Positions 9,606 through 20,509 of a stretch of DNA of 64,000 bases are shown here, piece after piece. This stretch comes from Symplocastrum torsivum CPER-KK1 (GTDB lineage: Bacteria > Cyanobacteriota > Cyanobacteriia > Cyanobacteriales > Coleofasciculaceae). How positions within the stretch are numbered: the stretch's first letter is position 1; the number at the start of each line of letters is the position of its first letter. The notes beneath the pieces are model-generated. The model worked only from the letters and a program-made list of their open reading frames with translations. It was not told the origin of the DNA and did no database searches. The position numbers and the translations under genes are program-made. Location: contig JAHHIF010000031.1 in assembly GCA_019358875.1 (NCBI GenBank), positions 1 through 64,000 of the forward strand, in the 5' to 3' direction.

Positions 9606-10859
9606 CTAAAACTTCAATCGATGTCGGTGATTCGCAACCGACTCCACAAGCCCGATGCCAATAAAGTTCGCTAGTAATGCTGAGCGACCATAACTCAACA
9701 GGGGAAGTGGAATCCCTGTAATGGGCGCTAAGCCAATGTTCATGCCAATGTTAACCACTGTCTGAAACACGATCATCGAGAGGACTCCGATCGCAATTAA
9801 AGAACCAAAGTTGTCTTTAGCATTCTGAGCAATGATTACTAAGCGCAGACACAGGAACCAAAAAGCCAAAAGAACACACAACCCCCCAACAAAGCCGAGT
9901 TCTTCACCAATGGCTGAGAAGATAAAGTCAGTGTGTTGTTCAGGAATAAAGCGGAGTTGGGTTTGGGTTCCTTGGTGAAGTCCCCTACCCCAGAGTTCAC
10001 CTGCCCCGATCGCAATTCGAGATTGTATTAGGTGGTACCCTCCCCCCAAGGGGTCTTTATCAGGGTCTAAAAAGAGAATTAGACGGTTTTTTTGATAATC
10101 CTTCAGAAGACCCCACAAGAGGTGCCCTAAACCGCCTGAAATGGCATTCACGACCAAAGCGCCGAACGCTCCTAACAACGGCCAAGGTAGAGTGCGCCAG
10201 CCAATGATGACCATCGCAGCGACCCAGACAAACCAAGCTGGCAATAATATACTAAATAGGATTGCTGAGACAACAGGCGAAGCCAGTAGTAGCAACCAGC
10301 CTGGATTCGCATTACCCCAGTAGAGCATCCCTAGAGTAATTGAGCCAAACACTAGGGAGGTTCCCAAGTTAGGCTCCAAGAATACAAAAATCCAGGGAAC
10401 TCCCGCAACAGCTAAGACTCTGAAAACGGCGCTCAAGGTTGAAGCAGGTTCCGAGTGCAAAATTGCCGCCAGGGTGATGATTAACCCAATTTTTGCAAAT
10501 TCAGAGGGTTGGACATTGAAGCCAAAGATTGGAATCCATCGTTGAGCGCCATTGGCATCACTACCAATGAACATCACCGCTATCAGGGAGGCAACTGTAG
10601 CGCCATACACAATCCAATGCCACTGGATGAGAGCCTCATAACGCGATCGCGCAATGAACAGCGCTATGGTTAGTCCAATCCCGCCAACAATCCAATGCCA
10701 CCACCAATCGGTCAGCCCCTCGTTCAGTTCAGCACTGCGAATCATCACTCCGCCAAGGAAGGTTAGACCGATAGTCAATATCATTAACTGCCAGTCCAAT
10801 TCTTGCCAAGACCCAAATAGAGACTTCCAGCGAATACCGATTAGTGACTTTTGCAACAT
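9606..10859 (-). CDS. rodA: Rod-shape-determining SEDS glycosyltransferase RodA
   Basis: A peptidoglycan polymerase of the SEDS family that works with a class B penicillin-binding protein in cell elongation. The 417 residues contain about ten membrane spans. SEDS landmarks are NGAQRWIPIFGFNVQPSEFAKIG near residues 103-123, LILFLDPDKDPLGGGYHLIQSRIAIGAG near 260-287, EQHTDFIFSAIGEELGFVGG near 309-328, and the C-terminal GIPLPLLSYGRSALLANFIGIGLVES. RodA is favoured over FtsW by the short N-terminus and by PITGIPLPLLSYG. It belongs to the reverse-strand run below mrp, 100 bases away, but no mreB/mreC or pbp gene lies in the window. Confidence 0.92.
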   Translation of the reverse strand: MLQKSLIGIRWKSLFGSWQELDWQLMILTIGLTFLGGVMIRSAELNEGLTDWWWHWIVGGIGLTIALFIARSRYEALIQWHWIVYGATVASLIAVMFIGSDANGAQRWIPIFGFNVQPSEFAKIGLIITLAAILHSEPASTLSAVFRVLAVAGVPWIFVFLEPNLGTSLVFGSITLGMLYWGNANPGWLLLLASPVVSAILFSILLPAWFVWVAAMVIIGWRTLPWPLLGAFGALVVNAISGGLGHLLWGLLKDYQKNRLILFLDPDKDPLGGGYHLIQSRIAIGAGELWGRGLHQGTQTQLRFIPEQHTDFIFSAIGEELGFVGGLCVLLAFWFLCLRLVIIAQNAKDNFGSLIAIGVLSMIVFQTVVNIGMNIGLAPITGIPLPLLSYGRSALLANFIGIGLVESVANHRHRLKF

Positions 10860-10959
10860 ATCAAGTTGTTGTAATCCTTGTTAGCAATTAGCTTTGGTAA
10901 GGTGTGATGTTCAGGAAGTTTGAAAAAAAATTTTGTACCAAAAGACAAAAAAGTCAGCA

Positions 10960-12027
10960 CTACCTGCTGCTGAGGGCGGCAACTGAGACTTTAGCAGCAA
11001 TTTGCTGCGCGATCGCAACTAGCGCTTTCGCAGATGCTGAATCTGGATCGCCAGCGACAATCGGCACTCCCGAATCCCCTCCCTGCCGTAGGGAAATCTC
11101 CAAGGGGATACAACCGAGTAAAGGAATACCCAGTTCCTTCGCCGTCTTCTCACCCCCTCCAGAGCCAAATAAGTCATACTGACGTTCTGGTAGATCTGGC
11201 GGGATGAAATAGCTCATATTTTCCACAATTCCTAACACAGGCACTCCCAGTTGCTGGAACATCTTCAACCCTCGACGAGAGTCAAGTAGTGCCACCGTTT
11301 GGGGTGTTGTCACAATGACAGCACCTGCCATCGGTACCGCCTGTGCCAAGGTTAGCTGAGCATCACCAGTTCCGGGTGGCATATCTACAATTAAATAATC
11401 CAATTCGCCCCATTCTACCTGGTAGAGAAAGCGGCGAATAATCCCGTTTAACATTGGTCCTCGCCAAATTACTGGCTGATCTGGGTCGATCAAAAAGCCC
11501 ATTGAAACTAACTTGACGCCGTGGTTAAACGTGGGTTCCAATATTTCTCCGTCTGCCCCTTGATGCACCATCACCTTGGCTTTCTCTAACCCCAGCATGG
11601 TTGGAGCATTCGGGCCATAAATATCGGCATCAATGAGACCGACTTTTGAACCTAACTGTGCTAACGCTACGGCAACATTCACGGCTACTGTACTCTTGCC
11701 GACACCACCCTTTCCACTAGAAATTGCCAAAATATTTTTCACCCCAGCGATCCCGGTGCGATCGGGTAGCGATTTTTGCTGAGGAGTCTCCGCTGTGACA
11801 TCCACGACAACCTTTTCAACACCAGGTAGCTGCTTTACTGCCTTCTGACAATCCTCAACAATAAACTCCCGCAACGGGCAAGCTGGGGTTGTCAACACCA
11901 AGGTAAAACTAACAGCCCCGTTGTCAATTTTGACATTCCGAATCATATTCAATTCCACCAAACTTTTGCGGAGTTCGGGGTCTTGTACGGGTCGTAGGAC
12001 TTCTAGAACTGAACTAGCATCGAGCAT
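10960..12027 (-). CDS. mrp: Mrp/ApbC-type P-loop Fe-S carrier ATPase
   Basis: A soluble ATPase of the Mrp/Nbp35 family that carries iron-sulfur clusters to apoproteins. Residues of about 1-85 are the MIP18/DUF59 domain (PVQDPELRKSLVELNMIRNV); the deviant Walker A GKGGVGKST is at 105-113, and GLIDADIYGPNAPTMLGLE and DYLIVDMPPGTGDAQLTL follow. The classical C-terminal CxxC motif of bacterial ApbC is absent: after ENMSYF the sequence reads IPPDLPERQYDLFGSGGG. The three cysteines seen by eye are C50 and C60 in the DUF59 domain and one in LLGCIPLE. I recall the same variant in other cyanobacterial Mrp proteins. It lies upstream of rodA on the same strand. Confidence 0.9.
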   Translation of the reverse strand: MLDASSVLEVLRPVQDPELRKSLVELNMIRNVKIDNGAVSFTLVLTTPACPLREFIVEDCQKAVKQLPGVEKVVVDVTAETPQQKSLPDRTGIAGVKNILAISSGKGGVGKSTVAVNVAVALAQLGSKVGLIDADIYGPNAPTMLGLEKAKVMVHQGADGEILEPTFNHGVKLVSMGFLIDPDQPVIWRGPMLNGIIRRFLYQVEWGELDYLIVDMPPGTGDAQLTLAQAVPMAGAVIVTTPQTVALLDSRRGLKMFQQLGVPVLGIVENMSYFIPPDLPERQYDLFGSGGGEKTAKELGIPLLGCIPLEISLRQGGDSGVPIVAGDPDSASAKALVAIAQQIAAKVSVAALSSR

Positions 12028-12143
12028 AATACTTTCTCTTTCCTTGCCTGAATCATTTAGACTAAGGCAACTTCTTTAGGGATTCTTCATAGATCTTAAT
12101 AGGTTGCTGCTGCATTCTAGAGCAGTGTTTAGCAAAGCCGGAA

Positions 12144-12689
12144 TTATAGAACCGCAACCTGCTCTGCGGCTTGCGCTAATTCCGAGGCAACACGCGCCGC
12201 GTAGGGGCGAATTAGCCACCAGATAAACGGGGATAACCAACCGCGTAGCGTCACCGAATAGGAGACATAGGTGCCGCAAACCGTAGACTCAACCTGGTAA
12301 GTTACTACTTTCTCAACGCCAGGAATTGCTAGAAATCGGACACTGAGTAGCTCACCGGGTCGGACGCGCTCAACAAAAATTTGCACAGGAATCGGCATCA
12401 AGCGAGTTACTACCTGATAAATCAAACCTGGCTTAGCGATTAACCCCCTAGGAGCATTGGTGCTAGATAACAGAGGATTCCAGGAAATATCAGCTAAGTT
12501 AATCAACTTTTGCCAGAGTACGTCCACTGGCGCAGTACTCAAGGCGCGATAAGTCCGGAAAAACGTAAACTTGCACCAAATGCGTCCTCGACCGGCGATT
12601 AACTTGAAGGAAAAATTAAGAATCACAACACGCCTCCGGCAGCGACGTTCAGGCAAACTTTTGATTGTAGGTAATGTGTTGCGGGTCAA
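12144..12689 (-). CDS. SRPBCC-family (START-like) protein
   Basis: The product resembles SRPBCC/polyketide-cyclase-like lipid-binding proteins: the FRTYRALSTAPVDVLWQKLINLADISWNP stretch is a typical first helix-loop, followed by alternating beta strands (LSVRFLAIPGVEKVVTYQVES, GTYVSYSVTLRGWL) and a closing long helix (YAARVASELAQAAEQVAVL). No catalytic residues can be assigned, and these proteins usually bind hydrophobic ligands. The start is uncertain: the longest frame begins with TTG at 12689, and no ATG exists before residue 118, so a TTG or internal GTG is used. It is transcribed towards mrp, with 116 bases between. Confidence 0.65.
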   Translation of the reverse strand: MTRNTLPTIKSLPERRCRRRVVILNFSFKLIAGRGRIWCKFTFFRTYRALSTAPVDVLWQKLINLADISWNPLLSSTNAPRGLIAKPGLIYQVVTRLMPIPVQIFVERVRPGELLSVRFLAIPGVEKVVTYQVESTVCGTYVSYSVTLRGWLSPFIWWLIRPYAARVASELAQAAEQVAVL

Positions 12690-13067
12690 ATCCCTCTATT
12701 TAGGATATAGTCGCAACTCTTGAAATAACAATTAAGGTCTGGCGATTAGTTAGTGCTTGTGATTGAACCGATTCGAGATAGTCTAGGTAAAGTGCAGTGA
12801 TACTCCTAATGTGAATTTTTGTCTTATATTTTGGTCACAGAAGGTTTTTGAGAAACCCTGATCAATACTGTGTTCTTAGACGTGATCGCCTCCTGCTGGA
12901 CTACATCCCGACAACTTTCCAAGCTGATTAACTGTTGCTAACCTGATCAAGACAAATGCTTTTAGCAGCATTGCCCTGATTAGAGAAAACAGCTTTACCG
13001 CTTTGAACGGTTCCAGATGCCCAGCGGCGACAAGCCGCTTTTGGATGAACGACATTGAATTGAGATT
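12690..13067. other. Divergent spacer between SRPBCC gene and hemF
   Basis: A 378-base spacer carrying the promoters of two divergent genes. No ORF was found. It contains a hairpin close to the hemF start (13023-13039). No clear -35/-10 pair with good spacing was identified. Confidence 0.4.
13023..13039 (+). promoter_or_regulatory. GC hairpin in hemF leader
   Basis: The perfect stem AGCGGC/GCCGCT with loop GACAA is followed by TTTT-G. It lies about 28 bases before the hemF ATG, so it would be in the mRNA leader and could act as a stability element or weak attenuator. Confidence 0.35.
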
Positions 13068-14105
13068 ATGACAGCTTTTAAGACAGACGCAACGAGCAAC
13101 ACCAATTCTTTACCGACTGCTGACTCTAGAGAGAGAGTTAAGCAGTTTATGCAAAACCTGCAAGACAATATTTGTGATGCACTTGCTCAAATGGATGGTG
13201 CTGGCGCTTTTAAGGAAGATGTTTGGGAACGGGAAGAAGGCGGCGGCGGTCGTTCCCGTGTCATCCGTGATGGTGCTGTGTTTGAGCAGGGTGGAGTAAA
13301 CTTTTCTGAAGTTTGGGGTAGCCAGCTACCGCCCTCCATTCTGACGCAACGTCCAGAAGCAGCGGGACACGGATTTTTTGCCACTGGCACCTCAATGGTG
13401 TTGCATCCCCGCAATCCCTATATCCCGACGGTTCACCTAAATTACCGCTACTTCGAGGCAGGGCCTGTTTGGTGGTTTGGTGGCGGGGCGGATTTGACAC
13501 CTTACTACCCCTTTGCCGAAGATGCGGCTCATTTCCACCGCACACTAAAAGCGGCTTGTGACGCTCATCACCCAGAGTATTATCCCGTTTTCAAGCTTTG
13601 GTGCGATGAATACTTCTATCTAAAACACCGTCAAGAAACGCGGGGTGTTGGTGGACTGTTTTTCGACTATCAGGATGGCACAGGCGCACTGTATCGCGGT
13701 CCTCACCCAGATGGAGCAGCGGCAGCTTATAGTAACAAAATCGGGGCTTTGGAGCCTCGCGGTTGGGAGGATGTGTTTGCTTTTGTACAGCAGTGCGGTG
13801 AGGCGTTTTTACCTGCATATATGCCAATTGTTGAGCGACGTCGAGGCATAGAGCCTGGTGAGCGGGAACGCAATTTTCAGCTCTATCGCCGGGGACGTTA
13901 TGTAGAGTTTAATCTGGTCTACGACAGGGGGACAATTTTTGGTCTGCAAACGAACGGGCGTACTGAGTCGATTCTGATGTCTCTACCCCCTTTAGTTCGT
14001 TGGGAATATGGTTACCAACCGGAACCGAATACACCCGAAGCTGACTTATACAATACATTCCTCAAGCCACAGGACTGGGCTAACTGGATGCCTGCTACCT
14101 CATGA
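13068..14105 (+). CDS. hemF: Coproporphyrinogen III oxidase, aerobic
   Basis: Oxygen-dependent enzyme that decarboxylates coproporphyrinogen III to protoporphyrinogen IX, in the pathway that supplies heme, chlorophyll and phycobilins. All family blocks are present: [14 protein letters not shown] near residue 53, [10 protein letters not shown] near 75, [10 protein letters not shown] and [23 protein letters not shown] near 123-155, [13 protein letters not shown] near 196, and the signature [30 protein letters not shown] near 277-306. The length of 345 aa is normal. It is a single gene with a hairpin in the leader and a strong hairpin after the stop. An oxygen-independent hemN, often kept alongside, is not in the window. 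Confidence 0.97.
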   Translation: MTAFKTDATSNTNSLPTADSRERVKQFMQNLQDNICDALAQMDGAGAFKEDVWEREEGGGGRSRVIRDGAVFEQGGVNFSEVWGSQLPPSILTQRPEAAGHGFFATGTSMVLHPRNPYIPTVHLNYRYFEAGPVWWFGGGADLTPYYPFAEDAAHFHRTLKAACDAHHPEYYPVFKLWCDEYFYLKHRQETRGVGGLFFDYQDGTGALYRGPHPDGAAAAYSNKIGALEPRGWEDVFAFVQQCGEAFLPAYMPIVERRRGIEPGERERNFQLYRRGRYVEFNLVYDRGTIFGLQTNGRTESILMSLPPLVRWEYGYQPEPNTPEADLYNTFLKPQDWANWMPATS

Positions 14106-14126
14106 ACCAAGAAAGGCAGAGGGTAG

Positions 14127-14174
14127 AAGGCTGAAGGCAGAAGGGATTTATCCCGGTGTCTTCTGCCTTGCCTT
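14127..14174 (+). terminator. hemF 3' hairpin built from the AAGGCAGAAG repeat
   Basis: A stem of 10 bp (14134-14143 AAGGCAGAAG with 14160-14169 CTTCTGCCTT) is extended by 5 bp (14127-14131 with 14170-14174) past a two-base bulge. The loop is about 16 bases. It begins 22 bases after the hemF stop. There is no long T-run after it, so it may be a termination or protection hairpin. Confidence 0.55.
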
Positions 14175-14313
14175 AAAGATATCTGAGTTAAACTACTTGA
14201 GGTGAGTAGCTGCATGGGCGCAACCAGGGTGCTTGTTGTTCGGATGAAGTGTTTAAGGTTTAATTGATGCACCCAAATCGCAACCGCAACGCTGCCACGG
14301 CAAGGAGGTATCC

Positions 14314-14682
14314 GTGATTCATATAGAGCAGAAAACGCACACGACACAGGATGGTACGACCATTATTGTTTTGGCACCCATTGGGCGCCTAGACATTACG
14401 ACAGCTTGGCAATTTCGCCTGAAGTTGCAAGAGTGTATCTCTAAACTCAGCCGCCATGTGGTTGTCAATTTAAGTCAGGTTAATTTTATTGACAGTTCAG
14501 GTTTGACATCCTTGGTGGCTGGAATGCGAGATGCTGACAAAGTTAAAGGTAGCTTCCGTATTTGTAATGTTCATCCTGAAGCCAAATTGGTGTTTGAAGT
14601 CACCATGATGGACTCAGTGTTTGAAATTTTTGAAACTGAAAAAGAAGCGTTGGAAGGTGTGCCTCGAAGTATGCCAACCTAA
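14314..14682 (+). CDS. STAS-domain anti-sigma-factor antagonist-like protein
   Basis: A 122-aa single STAS domain. Its conserved loop FIDSSGLTSLVAGMRDAD carries the serine that partner anti-sigma kinases phosphorylate in the SpoIIAA/RsbV family. The start is GTG at 14314, fixed by a strong ribosome binding site AAGGAGG at 14302-14308, six bases upstream. No anti-sigma kinase (RsbW-like) or PP2C phosphatase gene lies beside it, so its partner is elsewhere; in cyanobacteria such orphan STAS proteins also work with response regulators. It sits between the hemF terminator and the convergent cpcT gene. Confidence 0.85.
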   Translation: MIHIEQKTHTTQDGTTIIVLAPIGRLDITTAWQFRLKLQECISKLSRHVVVNLSQVNFIDSSGLTSLVAGMRDADKVKGSFRICNVHPEAKLVFEVTMMDSVFEIFETEKEALEGVPRSMPT

Positions 14683-14919
14683 GTTCTTAAGGGACTAGTA
14701 CTGCTAGCTTGGAAGTCAAAAGTCAAAAAGCTTTATTTCTGCACTTTTGAGCAAGTTTTCAGATGGTAAGCTCATTTGGAATGTGACCTACTAGGGACTA
14801 GGGAAGAGATTTCTTTATAGATATCTAATTTTGATTAATAAATTGTGGCTTTTGTTCATAGTTCTGGTTGTGTTAGATAATCCCCTATCTCTTCTAGTCC
14901 CCACTCTCTAACCTCTAGT

Positions 14920-15537
14920 TCAGTGAATTACCAATTCACTGCCAAAATCTTGTCGCTTTGTGAAGCGAAATGGGCCGAGTAAGGCTCCCCAAATCGCTTT
15001 TCCTGTTGTTGTGTCAATGCCTTTGTCGTAGCTGCGGAATTCCTCTGGTGTTGCCTCAAATCCTAAGGAAACTTGGTAATTGTTGCCTTGATAGCTAAAG
15101 CTACAAGGTTTACCTGTTGCTGAAGTTGCTGAGAACTCGTATGAATTTGGTGTAACTTGGCACGACTGAACGGTGAGACTACAGCCAGGTAGAAACTCGA
15201 TTTGTTCAGGAGTCAGTTGTTTTAATAACTCTGGCTTACGACCAGCACCTCGGATGGATTCTAAATCTTTGAGCATGTAGTACTGTACCTGCAACGAGTC
15301 TGGTGTTGTCTGGCTGTGCTGTAGACGTAGGATACGCGGACGGTAAGGCTTATCTAAATTGACGATATTGGCTTGTTCTGCAAATAGAGTCAGGCTGTCT
15401 TCAGAAAATAAGGGAACAGGTCGCTGCCAGAGGCGAAGATGAACATACCAAGCGGGTTCTCCGAGCGCTTGTTGTTGATTATCAAATTCGCCAGCCATAT
15501 ATTTTGCTAGGGTAACTAGCTCAGAGGAAAGGCTCAT
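14920..15537 (-). CDS. cpcT: CpcT/CpeT-type phycobiliprotein lyase
   Basis: A chromophore lyase of the CpeT/CpcT family. CpcT attaches phycocyanobilin to the second cysteine of the phycocyanin beta subunit. Family features are the N-terminal LVTLAKYMAGEFDNQQQAL, the WYVHLRLWQRPVP strand, LEQ-like FAEQANIVNLDKPYRPRILRL, the central CSLTVQSC, and the late FRSYDKGIDTTTGKAIWGALLGPFRF. The length of 205 aa is normal. The gene stands alone on the reverse strand, away from any cpc operon, as cpcT often does. Upstream of its start is a heptamer repeat. The paralogue CpeT (phycoerythrin) is the alternative. Confidence 0.85.
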   Translation of the reverse strand: MSLSSELVTLAKYMAGEFDNQQQALGEPAWYVHLRLWQRPVPLFSEDSLTLFAEQANIVNLDKPYRPRILRLQHSQTTPDSLQVQYYMLKDLESIRGAGRKPELLKQLTPEQIEFLPGCSLTVQSCQVTPNSYEFSATSATGKPCSFSYQGNNYQVSLGFEATPEEFRSYDKGIDTTTGKAIWGALLGPFRFTKRQDFGSELVIH

Positions 15538-15550
15538 ACTAATCTGAAAA

Positions 15551-15578
15551 TAGGTGTTAGGTGTTAGGTGGTAGGTGG
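15551..15578. repeat. Heptamer STRR array
   Basis: Four tandem seven-base units (TAGGTGT twice, TAGGTGG twice) begin 13 bases upstream of the cpcT start codon, in its presumed leader or promoter region. Confidence 0.65.
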
Positions 15579-15755
15579 CAGGGGAGAAGGGAGAGGGATT
15601 TTCATCGCGATGTTTGTGTACTCGTGTTCATGGGTGTCTACCTTGTAATTCACCACTCCTAACTCATAACTTATAAGTCCTGTTCTGGGATCGTGCCTTG
15701 GCAAACGTGTCCATAAGCGAGACAATGGTCATACGTCCCCCTTCAAGTCTGCTTT

Positions 15756-16511
15756 GTGAATAACGTTCGCACAGTCTCGGATACTAAACGAGATTTTTAC
15801 AACCATCACACCCGTCCCATTAACTCGATTTATCGACGAGTGGTAGAAGAATTGATGGTAGAAATGCATTTGCTATCCGTCAATACTGATTTTAAATACG
15901 ATCCCATCTATGCCTTGGGTGTCGTAACCTCCTTTGAGCGATTCATGCAAGGCTATCGACCAGAACGAGATAAGGAATCAATTTTTGATGCTATCTGTCA
16001 GGCAGTCGAGGGTAATCCGCAGCAATACAAGCAGGATGCTGAACAGCTCAAAACCATAGCGGAGCGTTTATCTGGGAGAGACTTAGTCTCGTGGTTTAGT
16101 TTACCCACTGCCCATGATGCTGGGGACTTGTACAGCACTGTTGCTGCGATTTCAGATAACCCCAAATTTAAGTACAGCCGCTTATTTGCGATCGGTATCT
16201 ATACGCTACTCGAACAAGCTGATACAGAGTTTGTTAACGACGAGAAGCAACGTACAGAGGCACTCAAGCAAATTAGCGAAACGCTGCACCTCCAAGATGA
16301 CAAACTGCAAAAAGACTTGGAGTTGTACCGCAGCAACCTAGAAAAAATGGCTCAGGCACGCATTGTGATGGAAGATGTCATCAAAGCTGAGCGAAAAAAA
16401 CGGGAACAGCGTGCCCAGGATATGAATAAAACAGCGACTCCTCCAGGCGGTGAGTCTACTCAGCCGTCGGATACTCCTAAAGATGAAGCTCCCTCTTCTG
16501 AGGCATCTTAA
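15756..16511 (+). CDS. thf1: Thylakoid formation protein Thf1 / Psb29
   Basis: A photosystem II biogenesis and quality-control factor, also linked to FtsH protease stability. The N-terminal half VRTVSDTKRDFYNHHTRPIN and SIYRRVVEELMVEMHLLSVN is the family signature, followed by YDPIYALGVVTSFERFMQGY and the helical domain containing AGDLYSTVAAISDNPKFKYS. From about residue 165 to 222 a long charged coiled coil follows, then a Pro/Ser/Thr acidic tail, as usual for the family. The start is GTG at 15756; the conserved region begins at residue 4, so an internal start is not likely. It is a single gene convergent with trxA. Confidence 0.95.
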   Translation: MNNVRTVSDTKRDFYNHHTRPINSIYRRVVEELMVEMHLLSVNTDFKYDPIYALGVVTSFERFMQGYRPERDKESIFDAICQAVEGNPQQYKQDAEQLKTIAERLSGRDLVSWFSLPTAHDAGDLYSTVAAISDNPKFKYSRLFAIGIYTLLEQADTEFVNDEKQRTEALKQISETLHLQDDKLQKDLELYRSNLEKMAQARIVMEDVIKAERKKREQRAQDMNKTATPPGGESTQPSDTPKDEAPSSEAS

Positions 16512-16534
16512 TCATTGATTTCCTGAATGCTGAC

Positions 16535-16852
16535 TTAAACCAAGGATTGTAATCGTTGGACAAGTTGCTCGGCTGGCAGAACGCCTTCAATGCGCTCTAC
16601 TGGCTGGGCATTTTTGAAGAGTACCAAGGTAGGCAAGGCGTGAATTTGGTATTGAGAGGCTAATTGGGGATATTTATCTGTATCAATTTTTACAACTTGT
16701 AACCGACCTTTTAGCTGAGTGTTCACGTTCTCCAAAATCGGAGCCATCATCTGACAAGGCCCACACCAAGTAGCATAAAAATCTACCAATACCGGGACAT
16801 CGGAGCCTGAGAGTAGGTCTTGGAAGCTACTGAACTGCTTTTTAACTGCCAT
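16535..16852 (-). CDS. trxA: Thioredoxin
   Basis: A small disulfide reductase with the active site WCGPC (C30 and C33) inside FYATWCGPCQMMAPIL and the cis-proline loop IHALPTLVLF. The length is 105 aa with no signal peptide, so it is cytoplasmic. It ends 23 bases from the convergent thf1 stop and is divergent from fabG with about 90 bases between. Cyanobacteria carry several thioredoxins; the m-, x- or y-type cannot be fixed by eye. Confidence 0.95.
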   Translation of the reverse strand: MAVKKQFSSFQDLLSGSDVPVLVDFYATWCGPCQMMAPILENVNTQLKGRLQVVKIDTDKYPQLASQYQIHALPTLVLFKNAQPVERIEGVLPAEQLVQRLQSLV

Positions 16853-16931
16853 AAAAAATAAACCACTGTTTTAGGCTTTCTGCTCGATTCTAGTGCAAAA
16901 TTTTTGGAGCTGAATTAGACAAACAGTGTAA

Positions 16932-17708
<777 letters not shown>

Positions 17709-17852
17709 ACCCAGGAAATATCTAGGAACGCAGGGAATAATCAACAACTTTGCGTTCCTCTCTACCTCTTGGAGTAAAAATTCCTCGTACAGTTGAAGCA
17801 GAGTGATGATGGTGAAATAGCCCACTGCAAAGACGATAGAAAGGAATGAATG

Positions 17853-18539
17853 ATGAGCCAGCAAAAACGAGTATTAATGGTTGTCACAAATTGCGATCGC
17901 ATCGACGACACCCACCCTACTGGTATCTGGTTTGAAGAATTTGCTATCCCCTACATGGAGTTCCAGTCCAACGGCTTTGAAGTAACAGTTGCTAGTCCAA
18001 ATGGAGGAGTAGCACCACTTGATCCACGCAGTACCGAGACGGAAGAAGCAAGCAACTGGACTGAAGCTCAAGAGGTATTGCAGCATACTAAAGCCCTCGC
18101 TTCTCTTGAGGCAGCAGATTTTGATGCCATCTTCCTCCCTGGAGGACATGGAACAATGTTTGACCTACCGGAAAGCGCGGAACTACAAAAGCTACTCAGC
18201 ACCTTTGCTAGAACCAACAAAGTGATTGCGGCAGTTTGTCATGGGCCTGCGGGGTTTGTTGGCGCAAAGCTAGCAGATGGTAAGCCTCTGGTTGCTGGTA
18301 AAACGATTACTGGGTTTACCAACGAGGAAGAACGTGCCGTCGAACTGGATCAGTTGATGCCCTTCTTACTGGAAACTAAGCTACGTGAACTAGGTGGTCA
18401 GTTCGTTGTGCAGCCTAACTGGTCTGACCATATTGAGCAGGATGGCAACCTGATTACGGGTCAAAATCCTCAATCGAGCAAAAGTGCTGCACAAGCAGTG
18501 GTTTCAGCACTTAATCCGGTTAGTACAAGTGTGAGCTGA
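17853..18539 (+). CDS. DJ-1/PfpI family type 1 glutamine-amidotransferase-like protein
   Basis: A flavodoxin-fold protein of the DJ-1/PfpI superfamily. The nucleophile elbow is IAAVCHGPAGF (Cys about 129, followed by His), and the preceding loop is FLPGGHGTMFDLP with an upstream Glu in IWFEEFAIPYMEF. That arrangement matches the class I glyoxalase-like/Hsp31-like chaperone group, which deglycates or detoxifies methylglyoxal. ATG 17853 is preferred over ATG 17850 because the AAGGA element at 17841-17845 is then seven bases upstream. It lies 140 bases after fabG and just before the groEL regulatory region. Confidence 0.88.
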   Translation: MSQQKRVLMVVTNCDRIDDTHPTGIWFEEFAIPYMEFQSNGFEVTVASPNGGVAPLDPRSTETEEASNWTEAQEVLQHTKALASLEAADFDAIFLPGGHGTMFDLPESAELQKLLSTFARTNKVIAAVCHGPAGFVGAKLADGKPLVAGKTITGFTNEEERAVELDQLMPFLLETKLRELGGQFVVQPNWSDHIEQDGNLITGQNPQSSKSAAQAVVSALNPVSTSVS

Positions 18540-18608
18540 CTCAAATAGGGAGATTAGGGCAATCCCTACACAATTAGGGGAATCCCTACATAAGTGATAG
18601 CAATTTTA

Positions 18609-20332
<1,724 letters not shown>

Positions 20333-20359
20333 TCCCCTACCTTCCTGGTATAAATTTTG

Positions 20360-20394
20360 AAAGCAGCTTGCCTCTCAAGGCAGGCTGCTTTTTT
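20360..20394 (+). terminator. Rho-independent terminator of groEL
   Basis: A 14-bp hairpin (20360-20373 with 20378-20391, including one T-G wobble) around a four-base loop, with arms AAAGCAGCTTGCC and GGCAGGCTGCTTT, is followed by more T residues. It begins 28 bases after the groEL stop. Confidence 0.9.
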
Positions 20395-20509
20395 AGTACG
20401 ATTAGACCTTGCTGCGAACGCACCTTGCTTATACAAGTGTCAATTCTCTGGGCGATCGCTGATGATTGCAGTAATACTGGATGAGAGAATTGCAGATAAT
20501 AGTGAAACG

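Noticed and set aside
20357-20509. In-frame extension of the lipase-like ORF
   Set aside because: Its first part is the groEL terminator hairpin and the extension has no protein-like conservation.
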